Below, in pieces: positions 1 through 8,337 of a DNA stretch of 64,000 bases. The first letter of the stretch is position 1; every line of letters begins with the position of its first letter. The stretch comes from JAWWOW01 sp033851265 (GTDB lineage Bacteria; Actinomycetota; Actinomycetes; JAWWOW01). The position numbers were made by a program, and so were the translations under genes. Under the pieces are notes generated by a model that did no database searches, was not told the origin of the DNA, and worked only from the letters and a program-made list of their open reading frames with translations. The stretch covers positions 186,001 to 250,000 of the forward strand of contig JAWWOW010000007.1 in assembly GCA_033851265.1 (NCBI GenBank). The letters run 5' to 3'.

Positions 1-1
1 G

Positions 2-268
2 ATACAACCCGAGGTCGGACGCTCGTACCAGCAGGAGTACTACAAGGGGCAAGCCGAGGACCACTTCCGCATCCTGAATCTGTCTGCACCTGTTCACGTT
101 CCGGCTGTTACCGCGACCACCGGCATTCTTACGGAGGAGTGGACCCCACTTGAGCCAGGTGTGCTCGACCATAAGTACTACGTGCGTGGCGTCGGCACGG
201 TCTTAGAGAAGTCCGTCAAGGGCGACCCTGAATCGCTCACACTGGTTACGTTTACACCGGGAAGCTGA
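2..268 (+). CDS. C-terminal part of a protein of unknown function (5'-truncated)
   Basis: An open frame enters from the left edge and stops with TGA at 266-268; 88 residues are visible. It is polar and tyrosine-rich near its start, with SYQQEYYKGQAEDHF and later LEPGVLDHKYYVRGVGTV. I see no membrane segment or catalytic motif in this part. It reads like the C-terminal domain of a secreted protein. It lies 46 bp upstream of a two-component regulator in the same direction, so it may be a target or partner of that system. Function is not recognised. Confidence 0.6.
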   Translation: MQPEVGRSYQQEYYKGQAEDHFRILNLSAPVHVPAVTATTGILTEEWTPLEPGVLDHKYYVRGVGTVLEKSVKGDPESLTLVTFTPGS

Positions 269-314
269 CCGCACCTCTAGTCTCGGGTCGGGCGTTGCAA
301 GGAGAGGCGCGGGT

Positions 315-992
315 ATGCGCGTGTTGGTCGTCGAGGACGAACGCGCGTTAGCGGCTGCGGTTGCGCAGGGGCTCGTCGCCGAAGGATTTGCTGCTGACGT
401 TGTCCATGAAGGCGACGAGGCGCTGCTCCGCGTGATCGATACGCAGTACGACGCGATCGTGCTCGACATCATGTTGCCGAAGCTGTCCGGATATGAAGTC
501 CTCCGGCAGATGAGGACGGCCGGAGTATGGACGCCGGTCATCATGCTGACGGCAAAAGATGGCGAGTACGACGTAGCGGACGCGCTCGACCTCGGGGCCG
601 ATGACTACCTGATCAAGCCGTTCTCGTTCGTCGTCTTGGTGGCCCGGCTGCGCGCGCTGCTGCGACGCGGTGCTCCCGAGCGACCTGCCCAGATGGTCAC
701 CGGGGATCTCGTCGTCGACCCCGCGACCCGGCGGGTGGTCCGCGGGGGGACCGAAGTGGCGCTGACCGCACGCGAGTTCGCAGTGCTCGAGTACCTCATG
801 CGTTGCGCCGACACGGTCGTCAGCAAGACCGAAGTGCTCCAGCACGTCTGGGATGAGTACTACGACGGCGACCCGAACATCGTCGAGGTGTATGTCGGCT
901 ACCTACGCCGCAAGATCGACGCGCCGTTTGGCAAGGCAGCTATCGAGACGGTTCGCGGAGCGGGGTACCGGTTGCGTGGTGATGGGGGATGA
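315..992 (+). CDS. OmpR/PhoB-family response regulator
   Basis: A 225-residue two-domain response regulator. The receiver domain (about 1-115) has the acidic pair E7/D8, the phosphoacceptor D51 in VLDIMLP, and K101 in DYLIKPF. The C-terminal winged helix (about 128-222) has the usual LTAREFAVLEYL and GAGYRLR blocks. The ATG follows a good ribosome site (GGAGAGG). Its last codons overlap the ATG of the next gene (ATGA), so it is cotranslated with the kinase at 989, its likely phosphodonor. It is expected to bind DNA direct repeats when phosphorylated. The signal is unknown. Confidence 0.95.
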   Translation: MRVLVVEDERALAAAVAQGLVAEGFAADVVHEGDEALLRVIDTQYDAIVLDIMLPKLSGYEVLRQMRTAGVWTPVIMLTAKDGEYDVADALDLGADDYLIKPFSFVVLVARLRALLRRGAPERPAQMVTGDLVVDPATRRVVRGGTEVALTAREFAVLEYLMRCADTVVSKTEVLQHVWDEYYDGDPNIVEVYVGYLRRKIDAPFGKAAIETVRGAGYRLRGDGG

Positions 993-2419
993 GCTCGGCC
1001 AGCGCGTTTCGCGGTTGGTGGGGGCGTCGCACACTGCGTGCGCGGTTGACCGCTGCAGCCACCCTCGCCATCGTGCTCACGTTGTCTATCGCCGCATACG
1101 CCTTAGTTCTGGTCGTCCATTGGAGCATGCAACGCGCGGTCGACAACACCGTGCGCGAACGTGCCCGATCGGTCGCGGCAGTGGTCAACAGCGCAGGCGC
1201 GGATGCGATCGTCGACGTCGAACGCCGGTCCGATGCAGTCGTGCAGGTCATCGACGCGAACGGCGTGGTCGTCCTCCGCTCAGTAAATGCCCGCGAGCTG
1301 CCGCGCCTTTTCTTCTTCACCCCTTCGGACACCGTTACCGTTCACACGAGTACGAAGCCGATTCCTGTCGTCGATTCAGCCGACATCTATCGCGTCGCGG
1401 TGATCCGAGCAAAAAATGGCGCCACCGTCTATGCGGCTGTCGCCAACGACGATGTGCGCGAGAACACTCGCATCGTCGCTGTCGCGATGGTTGTTGGCGT
1501 CCCGCTGTTGACCGCCCTGCTGGCGGTGGTCACCTGGCTCCTGGTCGGCCGCGCTCTGCGTCCTGTCGAGTCACTGCGCGGGCAGGCTGAGCGCATCACC
1601 GCGACCGACCTCAAGCAACGATTGACACCCCCCGAGGCGGAGGACGAGCTGCACCGCCTTGCGGAGACGCTCAACGAGATGCTCGACCGCCTCGAATCCT
1701 CAACCGTGCGGCAGCGCGAGTTCGTAGCGGACGCCGCACACGAGCTCCGCAGTCCATTGACGGCGTTGCGTGCGCAGCTCGAGGTTGCAGCGGCTCACCC
1801 GGACGGCCCGACTGCGATCCAGGTGCCGGTCCTGCTGTCCGAGGTGGAGCGCGTGTCCAGCCTCGTCGACAACCTGTTGCACCTCGCGCGATTGGATGCA
1901 CAACCCGCGCGAACACCACGCCTGGTCGATCTCGATGACGTTGTATTCAGCGAGGTCGCCCGTCTTCGTCCCGGGACCAACGTGAACATCGATGTGAGTC
2001 GCGTTTCCGCGGCGCAGGTCGATGGTGAGCTCACCGGGCTGACCCACCTCGTGCGCAACCTGCTCGACAACGCGACGCGGCACGCCACAAATCGTGTCGA
2101 CGTCGCCCTCGGGATCTCGGACGACTACGTCGAGCTGAGCATCACTGACGACGGCCCCGGCATCTCCGCTGCTGACCGAGAGCGGGTCTTTGAGCGGTTC
2201 ACTCGACTTGACGAATCACGAAGCCGGGTGGACGGCGGTTTCGGTCTTGGTCTGGCGATTGTTCGCGACGTTGCGCGATCCCACCGGGGCGACGTCGTCA
2301 TCGCCGAGCACAGTCCAGGCGCCCGCTTCGTCGTACACCTGCCGCGTTCTCGACAGGCCAGCCCTGGGCCGGGCCGCGCTGCTAGCCGACCGGAACCGTC
2401 GGCGGCAGTTGACCGTTAG
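989..2419 (+). CDS. HAMP-domain sensor histidine kinase
   Basis: A 476-residue membrane kinase paired by a 4-base overlap with the upstream regulator. It has a first membrane helix at about 22-43, an extracytoplasmic loop, a second helix near 160-185, and a HAMP domain. The dimerisation/phosphoacceptor H-box follows (AAHELRSPLTAL), then an HATPase_c domain with the N-box NLLDNATRHA and the G boxes DDGPGI and GFGLGLAIV. The layout is that of orthodox EnvZ/PhoR-type kinases. Its 3' end overlaps the oppositely transcribed gene ending at 2382 by 38 bp. No cofactor-binding sensor domain can be recognised in the short loop. Confidence 0.94.
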   Translation: MSSASAFRGWWGRRTLRARLTAAATLAIVLTLSIAAYALVLVVHWSMQRAVDNTVRERARSVAAVVNSAGADAIVDVERRSDAVVQVIDANGVVVLRSVNARELPRLFFFTPSDTVTVHTSTKPIPVVDSADIYRVAVIRAKNGATVYAAVANDDVRENTRIVAVAMVVGVPLLTALLAVVTWLLVGRALRPVESLRGQAERITATDLKQRLTPPEAEDELHRLAETLNEMLDRLESSTVRQREFVADAAHELRSPLTALRAQLEVAAAHPDGPTAIQVPVLLSEVERVSSLVDNLLHLARLDAQPARTPRLVDLDDVVFSEVARLRPGTNVNIDVSRVSAAQVDGELTGLTHLVRNLLDNATRHATNRVDVALGISDDYVELSITDDGPGISAADRERVFERFTRLDESRSRVDGGFGLGLAIVRDVARSHRGDVVIAEHSPGARFVVHLPRSRQASPGPGRAASRPEPSAAVDR

Positions 2420-4046
2420 CCGAGCACCGTGATGAAGGGTTGTCACGCGTCAGGCTGAACTTTGTGCCCAGCGTGTAGGTGCCCGGGCTGTCCACCTGGA
2501 CGACGGTCCATTGACCGTCGCGTTCGACGCAGCTCGTAGATCCCTCGGCCGCGGTCAAGGTCACATACGGCGACCACCGGATCTGCACGTGCACCGGCCC
2601 TGGGTTGCGGGCGGTGAAAGTGATGGTGTTCTTGTCTGCGCTGACGATCTCGGCACCGACGAGTAGCGGTTGTGAGTCAACGACCCGATAGAGCCGCCAG
2701 GATTCGTTCGACCAGACCAGACGGAGGTAGGCCGGCTCCGCGCGTACGGCCGCGGCCTCCTTCTGTGCTGCTCCGTCGAGCGGCACGTTCATCGGTAGTG
2801 CAACCCAACCAACGGCCAGCGAGGACAGCCAGGTGTGGTAGCGCTGTGGGGTGAAAGTGCCGTCGTAGAACAACGGGTTGTTCGAACGGTCGGCCTGTCG
2901 GTACCACCCGCGGGCCATCGGGAAGCTTGGCGCGACGTACGCAGCGGGCCAATGTGTCGCCGGATCGATGACTTCGACGCGTTGACCGCGTGACTCAGGC
3001 CCCGCGAGTGCGACTTGCGTGCTGAGCGCCGAGACAAGCGGTGTGTAAAAGCTTTCATGCGCCGATGGGCTCTCGGCCCGGGCGAGCTGGACGCCGAGGT
3101 CGATCGCGGGCCAGACCGTCAGTCCGACGATGATGACGAGCAGCCTGAGCCCACGCAGGCTCGCGCACGCGACCACGATCGGACCGGCGACGAGCCACAC
3201 CAAGCGCAGGACGTTGCTCCCGATCGCGCCCGGCGCAATTCCCAGCGCAAGGATTGTCAGCGCGATGAAAAACCCCGCGGTCCTGATGCGCGGGTCCTCG
3301 CACAACACGATGACCGCCGATGTGAGCAATAGGCCGAGCAGCATGTGCCACCACGGGTAGGGCATTTGCCCAGCACCGGGGAAAAAGAGTGCCAATGCGC
3401 CACCGAGTGCGAGCAAGGTGCCTGCCATGGCCGCCGCTGGTCGGCGTCGATCGCGGTCGACGACGGCGACCCCGACGAGGATCAGCCCGAGGAAGAGTCC
3501 GGCCAACGGGCTGAACAAGCACGTGCATGCCGCGGTGAGTGAGCCCATGACTGCATGGTTCCGACGGAGGAACACCAGCGCACCGAGGGCTGCTGCAAGG
3601 CCGAGGGCGAATGTGACGCGCCCACCGACGACGTCGGCGAAGACCGCGACGCCGAATGCGAGGGTGCCGGCTCGGGGTCGCGGCGTGTCGCGCAGCAGGT
3701 CTGCCGCGAGTACGACACTGACGACGGCAGCGATCGCTGCCGTGACGTGCACACCGAGCACGTTCATGATGAAGGGACTCGCAGCGGAGTACGACGGCAG
3801 ATGCATCCCGCCGAACCAGCCGTCCCACCACAAGAAGGCACCGGCCTTGGCGACGTGAGCACGCGCGACCTGGGCGGCGAGGTCAGGCACCGGGGGTGTG
3901 TGCAGCAGGTAGAGCACGGCGCCGATCGAGCTGAGCAAGGCGACCCCGGCGTACCACCGGGGACCGCCGATCTCGGCACTGCTCGGTGGGGTTACGCCGG
4001 TGGTCGCTGCTGCCTGTGGTGGCCGAGCAAGCAACCACTGAGCCAC
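2382..4046 (-). CDS. Polytopic membrane protein with large C-terminal extracytoplasmic domain
   Basis: A 554-residue protein with a GTG start preceded by GGGGAG. After a short cytoplasmic tail come about ten hydrophobic helices (roughly residues 30-330), then a soluble C-terminal half with many aromatic residues and no lipobox. The early loop WWDGWFGGMHLPSYS, just after the first helix, resembles the acidic loop of GT-C-type membrane glycosyltransferases and their non-enzymatic relatives, but I do not see a decisive catalytic motif. A cell-envelope glycan role is only an inference. It is convergent with, and overlaps by 38 bp, the histidine kinase at 989, so the two transcripts are antisense at their 3' ends. 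Confidence 0.8.
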   Translation of the reverse strand: MAQWLLARPPQAAATTGVTPPSSAEIGGPRWYAGVALLSSIGAVLYLLHTPPVPDLAAQVARAHVAKAGAFLWWDGWFGGMHLPSYSAASPFIMNVLGVHVTAAIAAVVSVVLAADLLRDTPRPRAGTLAFGVAVFADVVGGRVTFALGLAAALGALVFLRRNHAVMGSLTAACTCLFSPLAGLFLGLILVGVAVVDRDRRRPAAAMAGTLLALGGALALFFPGAGQMPYPWWHMLLGLLLTSAVIVLCEDPRIRTAGFFIALTILALGIAPGAIGSNVLRLVWLVAGPIVVACASLRGLRLLVIIVGLTVWPAIDLGVQLARAESPSAHESFYTPLVSALSTQVALAGPESRGQRVEVIDPATHWPAAYVAPSFPMARGWYRQADRSNNPLFYDGTFTPQRYHTWLSSLAVGWVALPMNVPLDGAAQKEAAAVRAEPAYLRLVWSNESWRLYRVVDSQPLLVGAEIVSADKNTITFTARNPGPVHVQIRWSPYVTLTAAEGSTSCVERDGQWTVVQVDSPGTYTLGTKFSLTRDNPSSRCSANGQLPPTVPVG

Positions 4047-4171
4047 GACAAGTACTCCCCGATCAACATGCTCTGGCGGGACTGCGGGAGTAATCCTCCC
4101 ATGGCCGCGTGGTGAGAGTGTGGAGCGGCGGCCGACGGCAAGGGGTTCCGAACGACCGCCGCGTGGTCACT

Positions 4172-4187
4172 CTACGACACAACGTAG
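4172..4187. promoter_or_regulatory. Candidate BlaI-type operator upstream of the BlaI-like gene
   Basis: The dyad CTACGACACAACGTAG (arms CTACG and CGTAG) lies 68 bp before the GTG of the BlaI-like repressor. A second related half, GTTGTCGTA, follows at 4198-4206. BlaI/MecI repressors bind TAC...GTA-type inverted repeats and autoregulate, so this is a reasonable autoregulatory site. It rests on similarity only. Confidence 0.45.
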
Positions 4188-4255
4188 GAGTCGGCACGTT
4201 GTCGTACTGTCACTCGTCTAGAAAGACGACCCGTCACCGAGATGAGGAGGGCCGC

Positions 4256-4633
4256 GTGGCCGACCACGCCCGCCGTGCCGCAGGGGAGCTTGAGGCCGAC
4301 GTGCTCGGCACCTTGTGGGCCGCAGATGAACCGTTGACACCTGGCCAGGTGCGTGAGCGTCTCGGCGATGAGCTGGCCTACACAACGGTGCTGACGATCC
4401 TCACCCGGCTGCACGCCAAGGGCGCCGTCACTCGTGCCGCGTCGGGCCGCGGACACGCGTACACACCGGCGTTCGACGAGGCCGAGATGGCTGCGTCGCG
4501 GATGCGCGCCGTTCTCGACCGAGGCAGCGACCGCGAGGCCGTGCTCGCTCGGTTCGTCGGTGACCTGACTGAGGACGACGAGCGCACTCTGCTCGGCCTG
4601 TTGCGACGGGCGACTCCGCCCCGGAACCCCTGA
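4256..4633 (+). CDS. BlaI/MecI/CopY-family transcriptional repressor
   Basis: The protein is 125 residues from a GTG placed 5-6 bases after GAGGAGGG; an upstream ATG at 4109 has no such site and would add an arginine-rich tail. The N-terminal winged helix contains ELEADVLGTLWAADEPLTPG and YTTVLTILTRLHAKGAV, typical of the family, followed by the C-terminal dimerisation segment containing the usual proteolysis region. It is followed with a 1-base overlap by an M56 peptidase, the classical repressor plus sensor-protease pair. Family knowledge says the protease or its signal inactivates the repressor. Likely targets here are itself and the genes behind the palindrome at 7573. Confidence 0.92.
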   Translation: MADHARRAAGELEADVLGTLWAADEPLTPGQVRERLGDELAYTTVLTILTRLHAKGAVTRAASGRGHAYTPAFDEAEMAASRMRAVLDRGSDREAVLARFVGDLTEDDERTLLGLLRRATPPRNP

Positions 4634-5556
4634 TGCAAACGGCGATCGCGGTCGCCCTTGTCTTCACGTGCGCCTTCGGCCTCGTCGCGCCCGCCGTTGC
4701 GCGCCGGGTGGTGCCATCCGCTGCGACCTGGATGTTGACCATCGGTGGGGTGCTGGCCGCCCTGACCGGTGTTCTCGTGCTGGCGCTACTCGCCGCCACC
4801 GTCGTCGGACAGAACGACGAGGTGGCGCACTACGGACACTGGTCGATCGCCGCGTTGCGTCGCGCTGATCCGGTCGCGCGCCCGGTCGCCTTCGCGGCTC
4901 TCATTCTCTGTGCCGTGTTGTGCGCCCGAGCGGCATTGACGTTCTCGCGTCGGGCCCGAGCGCTGCGCGTGGCGCACCGGGCGTGTCATGGGCTGCAGGA
5001 GTACGCCGGGTTCGTCGTACTGCCGGACACTGCAGCGGATGCTTACGCGCTACCCGGCCGTCCGGGCCGGGTCGTGGTGACGCGCGGCATGCTCCGGGCG
5101 CTTCGTGTCGACGAACGCCGCGCATTGCTCGCGCATGAGCGCTCGCATTTGCGACACAACCATCACTGGCATGTCACCGTCATTGGCGTTGCTGCGGCCA
5201 TGAACCCGTTGCTTGTGTGCCTACCCCGGGCGACGCAGTATGCGATCGAGCGATGGGCAGACGAAGACGCCGCACGGGAGGTGCCGAGGGTGACGGCCGC
5301 TCGCGCGTTGTCTCAGGCGGCTGCCGCAAGTGCACCGCGAATCGCGAGGCCCCGCGCCAGCCTTGCTGCCGTGAGCACTGCCGTTGCTGCGCGCATCGAT
5401 GCGCTCCAAGAGGGACCGGTGCGTCCCCGCCCGCTGCTGCTCGCCTGCGCTCTTGCGACGGTGGTGGCGGCGGTCGTCGCTGCGGTCGTCGCAGCGGAGC
5501 AGACGGCTGTGCTGTTCGCGTCGGCGATGCAGGCAGCCGGCGGTGGCGCCGGCTGA
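4633..5556 (+). CDS. M56-family membrane metallopeptidase (BlaR1-like)
   Basis: A 307-residue protein with hydrophobic segments near residues 3-25, 33-58 and 88-108 and another near the C-terminus. The zinc-peptidase motif HERSH sits in LLAHERSHLRHNHHWH. It lacks the C-terminal penicillin-binding sensor domain of staphylococcal BlaR1, as is common for actinobacterial M56 proteins, so the inducing signal is unknown. Its ATG overlaps the repressor's TGA by one base, so the two are translationally coupled. Proposed role: signal-dependent removal of the BlaI-like repressor. Confidence 0.9.
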   Translation: MQTAIAVALVFTCAFGLVAPAVARRVVPSAATWMLTIGGVLAALTGVLVLALLAATVVGQNDEVAHYGHWSIAALRRADPVARPVAFAALILCAVLCARAALTFSRRARALRVAHRACHGLQEYAGFVVLPDTAADAYALPGRPGRVVVTRGMLRALRVDERRALLAHERSHLRHNHHWHVTVIGVAAAMNPLLVCLPRATQYAIERWADEDAAREVPRVTAARALSQAAAASAPRIARPRASLAAVSTAVAARIDALQEGPVRPRPLLLACALATVVAAVVAAVVAAEQTAVLFASAMQAAGGGAG

Positions 5557-5577
5557 ACCCTCGTCGTCAACAGGCGG

Positions 5578-6753
5578 TCAGCGGAACACGCCTGTGTGTC
5601 CCAGCGAGTAGCGCCCAGGCTGCGGGTAGACGCAGAGACCGTGTGGCCCGTTGCCGACGGGGATCTTTGCCAGCAGCTTTCCATTCGACGTTGCTATGAC
5701 ATAGACGACGCCGCTGTACCGGCCGGATAGCCATAGGGCTTTGCCGTCGGCCGACACGCCTCCCATGTCGGGACTGCCACCGCCCGGGATGCGCCACTTC
5801 TTCGCGACGCGCCGGGTACGCAGGTCGATGAGCGAGACCGACCCCTCACCTCGGTTGCTGACGTATAGGTAGCGCGAATCGCGGCTCACGTAGAGACCGT
5901 GCGCGTTCGTGCCTGTGTGCAAGAAACCCAGCTTCTTCATGCGTGCGCCGTCGACCAGCCACACGCCGTTGCTTGCCATGTCGGCGATGTAGAAGACCGT
6001 GCCGTCGGGGGACGTTTTCACATCCTGTGCCATCGCATTGGACGACAGGGTCAAGTAGCCCACGACCTGCTGGCGGGCAATATCGACCTTGACGACCTGG
6101 CCGTCGAACTCGCAGCTGAACAGCGCGTAGCGTCCGTCCGCCGAGAAGTCAGCGTGGTCGATGCCCTTGCAGTCCACGTGCAGTGTGTGAACGAGCTTCA
6201 TCGTGTGCGCGTCGCGGAAGTCGAGACGTCGGAGCCGCTCGGCCACGACGATCGCGTACCGACCGTCCGGGGTGAAGTACATGTTGTAGGGATCGGTTAC
6301 CTGAAACGTCCGGGTCGGCTTTCCGGTTCGTGGGTCGAACGCCGTCAGCGTGTTGCCCAGATCGTTGGTGGCATACAACGTCTTCAGGTCCCACGAGGGT
6401 GTGACGTGCTGTGGCAATTGACCCACGGGGTAGTGACCGATGACCTTGTACGTGCGCTGGTCGATGACGTCGACGGTGTTGGACTTCGAGTTGGGCACAT
6501 AGACCAGCGCTGGGAAGTTGCGCACGGTCGGCGACAGCATGTTCGGTCGATCAGCGGCGTAGATGTCGTGTGGATCAAGCACCGGCGGCATCCCCGGGAG
6601 TGCAGTCGACTGTGGCGTCGGGCTGGCGGTCGCGCTGGGGCTGGCGGTCGCGCTCGGTGTTGGAGAAGGCGACGCGGACTTGCCGCTGCTCGATGAGCAC
6701 GCGCTGACTATCAAACCCAGCAATAGCACGGTGACGACAGGACGGGGACGCAT
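5578..6753 (-). CDS. YVTN-type beta-propeller lipoprotein
   Basis: The protein is 391 residues. The ATG at 6753 has GAAGGAA upstream; the frame is open further upstream but has no ribosome site there. The N-terminus is a lipoprotein signal ending in LIVSACSS, followed by a proline/serine/threonine-rich linker. The rest is a seven-bladed propeller of YVTN type, with repeated units such as VYVPNSKSNTVDVID, TLYATNDLGN and LYVSNRGEGSVSLID. Such proteins sit on the outer face of the membrane as binding scaffolds; no catalytic motif is visible. It starts 13 bp after the deacetylase-like gene and is probably cotranscribed with it. Confidence 0.85.
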   Translation of the reverse strand: MRPRPVVTVLLLGLIVSACSSSSGKSASPSPTPSATASPSATASPTPQSTALPGMPPVLDPHDIYAADRPNMLSPTVRNFPALVYVPNSKSNTVDVIDQRTYKVIGHYPVGQLPQHVTPSWDLKTLYATNDLGNTLTAFDPRTGKPTRTFQVTDPYNMYFTPDGRYAIVVAERLRRLDFRDAHTMKLVHTLHVDCKGIDHADFSADGRYALFSCEFDGQVVKVDIARQQVVGYLTLSSNAMAQDVKTSPDGTVFYIADMASNGVWLVDGARMKKLGFLHTGTNAHGLYVSRDSRYLYVSNRGEGSVSLIDLRTRRVAKKWRIPGGGSPDMGGVSADGKALWLSGRYSGVVYVIATSNGKLLAKIPVGNGPHGLCVYPQPGRYSLGHTGVFR

Positions 6754-6766
6754 ACGTTCCTTCGGC

Positions 6767-7540
6767 TTAGGCGAGCAGAGCAGAGGTGGTGACCGCGCGC
6801 AGACCACGCTTGTGCAAACCGTCGAGAAGAGCAGGCAGGGCATCAACCGTTCCACGATGACCCAAATGAAGGCTAACGATGGATCCTCGTTGGACCGCGG
6901 CGAGGGTACGACTAACGACGGCGGAGGCACCCGGATCGGTGTAGTCGCGCGGGTCTACGTCGTACGCGAGTGAAGTCGAGTAGCCGGCCTTCGCCGCCGC
7001 GCGCAGGATGGTGTTCGTCGCACTGGGTGTGCCCGATGGACGGAACCATCGTCCTGACGAACCCGTGAGGCGATGCAACGTCGCCGCGCAGGTCGCTATC
7101 TCCTCGAACGCGCGCGCCGATGACAGCGTGCGCATCGGTAGGTGGTGGAACGTGTGATTGCCCAGCTCATGTCCGCCGTCGAGGATGCGTCTCGCCATGG
7201 CTGGCTCTGCAGTCAGCCACGACCCCACGGCGAGAATGGTCACGTGTGCGCCAGCGCGCTCGACTTCCGTCAGTAGCTGCCGGGCAAGCGCAGTCTCACC
7301 CGCGCCATGAAAGGTCAACGCGACGGCAGTCGTGGTGCGAGATCCATGCTGGATCTCCTGCGCTGATCCGGCCACGCGGGGGCTCGGTGACGGCGCCGGA
7401 GGGCTTGGTGTCGCCACCGGCGAACGTGAGTCGACGGGTGCGGCGGAGCGCGTGGACCCATTACAGGCGGCGGCGCCAGCGGCGACGGCAAGGCCGGCGA
7501 GCACGTGTCGTCGCGACAGTGGCGCGTCTCTATCGGTCAT
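6767..7540 (-). CDS. Polysaccharide-deacetylase-fold lipoprotein (Tat-type signal)
   Basis: A 257-residue protein. The N-terminus has twin arginines (SRRHVLAGLA) and a lipobox (GAAACNG), so it is probably a Tat-exported lipoprotein. The NodB fold is clear: an HTFHH metal-binding motif, RWFRPSG for motif 3 and VSLHLGH for the last motif. The first motif, normally TFDDG, reads TFHGAG, so the usual catalytic aspartates are absent. It may be a non-classical deacetylase or a binding protein for peptidoglycan or another glycan. The ATG at 7540 fits AGGACGAGG better than the adjacent TTG. A BlaI-like palindrome lies 32 bp upstream. Confidence 0.83.
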   Translation of the reverse strand: MTDRDAPLSRRHVLAGLAVAAGAAACNGSTRSAAPVDSRSPVATPSPPAPSPSPRVAGSAQEIQHGSRTTTAVALTFHGAGETALARQLLTEVERAGAHVTILAVGSWLTAEPAMARRILDGGHELGNHTFHHLPMRTLSSARAFEEIATCAATLHRLTGSSGRWFRPSGTPSATNTILRAAAKAGYSTSLAYDVDPRDYTDPGASAVVSRTLAAVQRGSIVSLHLGHRGTVDALPALLDGLHKRGLRAVTTSALLA

Positions 7541-7572
7541 CAACCTCGTCCTGGGGAGTGAGCCGCAAACCG

Positions 7573-7589
7573 TACTACGATATGTAGTA
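7573..7589. promoter_or_regulatory. Strong BlaI-like palindromic operator
   Basis: TACTAC-GATAT-GTAGTA is a perfect 6-bp inverted repeat around 5 bp. It lies between the deacetylase/propeller operon (minus) and the lipoprotein/ABC operon (plus). It matches the TAC...GTA architecture of BlaI-family operators. It is 32 bp from the deacetylase start and about 100 bp from the other operon, so the deacetylase operon is the more likely target. Confidence 0.6.
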
Positions 7590-7692
7590 GTGACGTCCGG
7601 ACCCGGGCGATAGTGCGCCGGCTTCCCTGAACGCTTGCTGAGTGTCTAGCCCTTCATGGTCCTTTCATCGAGCCCTTGTCACGGTGGCCCGC

Positions 7693-8337
7693 ATGCCTAC
7701 CCCACCTAACGTTCGAGTCGGTGCGCTCGTTGTCATCCCACTCCTCGCCGCAATGGTTGCCGGTTGCAGTGGATCATCTGGCGGCGCGACCGCCTCGACG
7801 TCATCACCGTCAGCGTCGTCGAATGCGACGCCGACGATCGCCGGACAGACCCCGGTGCCGGCAGAGAGCAACCCACCCGGCGACATTCCGGACAACCTCG
7901 CCTTCGTCGCTTACACCAATGCGAGTGGTCACTATCGCTTCACGCATCCAGAGGGATGGGCGGAGACGCAGAAGGGAGTCAACGTGACCTTCACCGACAA
8001 GCTCAACGGCGTCACGGCAACATCCTTTGCGGCGACGACGGCGCCCACGGTTCAGTCAGCGAAGCAGAACGACGTCCCGCGACTGCAGCAAAGCGTGCCG
8101 GCCTTTCAACTGATCAGCGTGACCGCGGCGCACGTGCCTGCCGGAGATGGCGTGAAGATCGTCTACCGCCGCAACAGTGCCCCCGATCCGGTGACTGGTC
8201 GTCAGTACCGGGACGAGGTGGAGGAGTACGAGATCTACGCCAACGGCCGCGAGGTCCGGCTGGACCTGTTCGGCCCAGTCGGAGCGGACAACGTTGACGC
8301 ATACCGGACGATGTCGCAGAGCCTGCGAATACTGTGA
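7693..8337 (+). CDS. Lipoprotein of an ABC/two-component operon
   Basis: A 214-residue lipoprotein counted from the ATG at 7693; an in-frame GTG at 7642 would give an unusual N-terminal tail before the signal peptide. The signal is VGALVVIPLLAAMVAGCSG with the lipid-attached cysteine, followed by a Ser/Thr linker. The mature part contains YRFTHPEGW, reminiscent of PsbP/LpqN-like small beta-sandwich lipoproteins. It begins a run of six genes with 4-base overlaps (7693-14287) and probably acts as the extracytoplasmic partner of the permease. The exact family is uncertain. Confidence 0.8.
   Translation: MPTPPNVRVGALVVIPLLAAMVAGCSGSSGGATASTSSPSASSNATPTIAGQTPVPAESNPPGDIPDNLAFVAYTNASGHYRFTHPEGWAETQKGVNVTFTDKLNGVTATSFAATTAPTVQSAKQNDVPRLQQSVPAFQLISVTAAHVPAGDGVKIVYRRNSAPDPVTGRQYRDEVEEYEIYANGREVRLDLFGPVGADNVDAYRTMSQSLRIL

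Noticed and set aside
4109..4255. N-terminal extension of the BlaI-like gene from ATG 4109
   Set aside because: The extension is arginine-rich, runs through the operator region and has no family match, whereas GTG 4256 has an excellent ribosome site.
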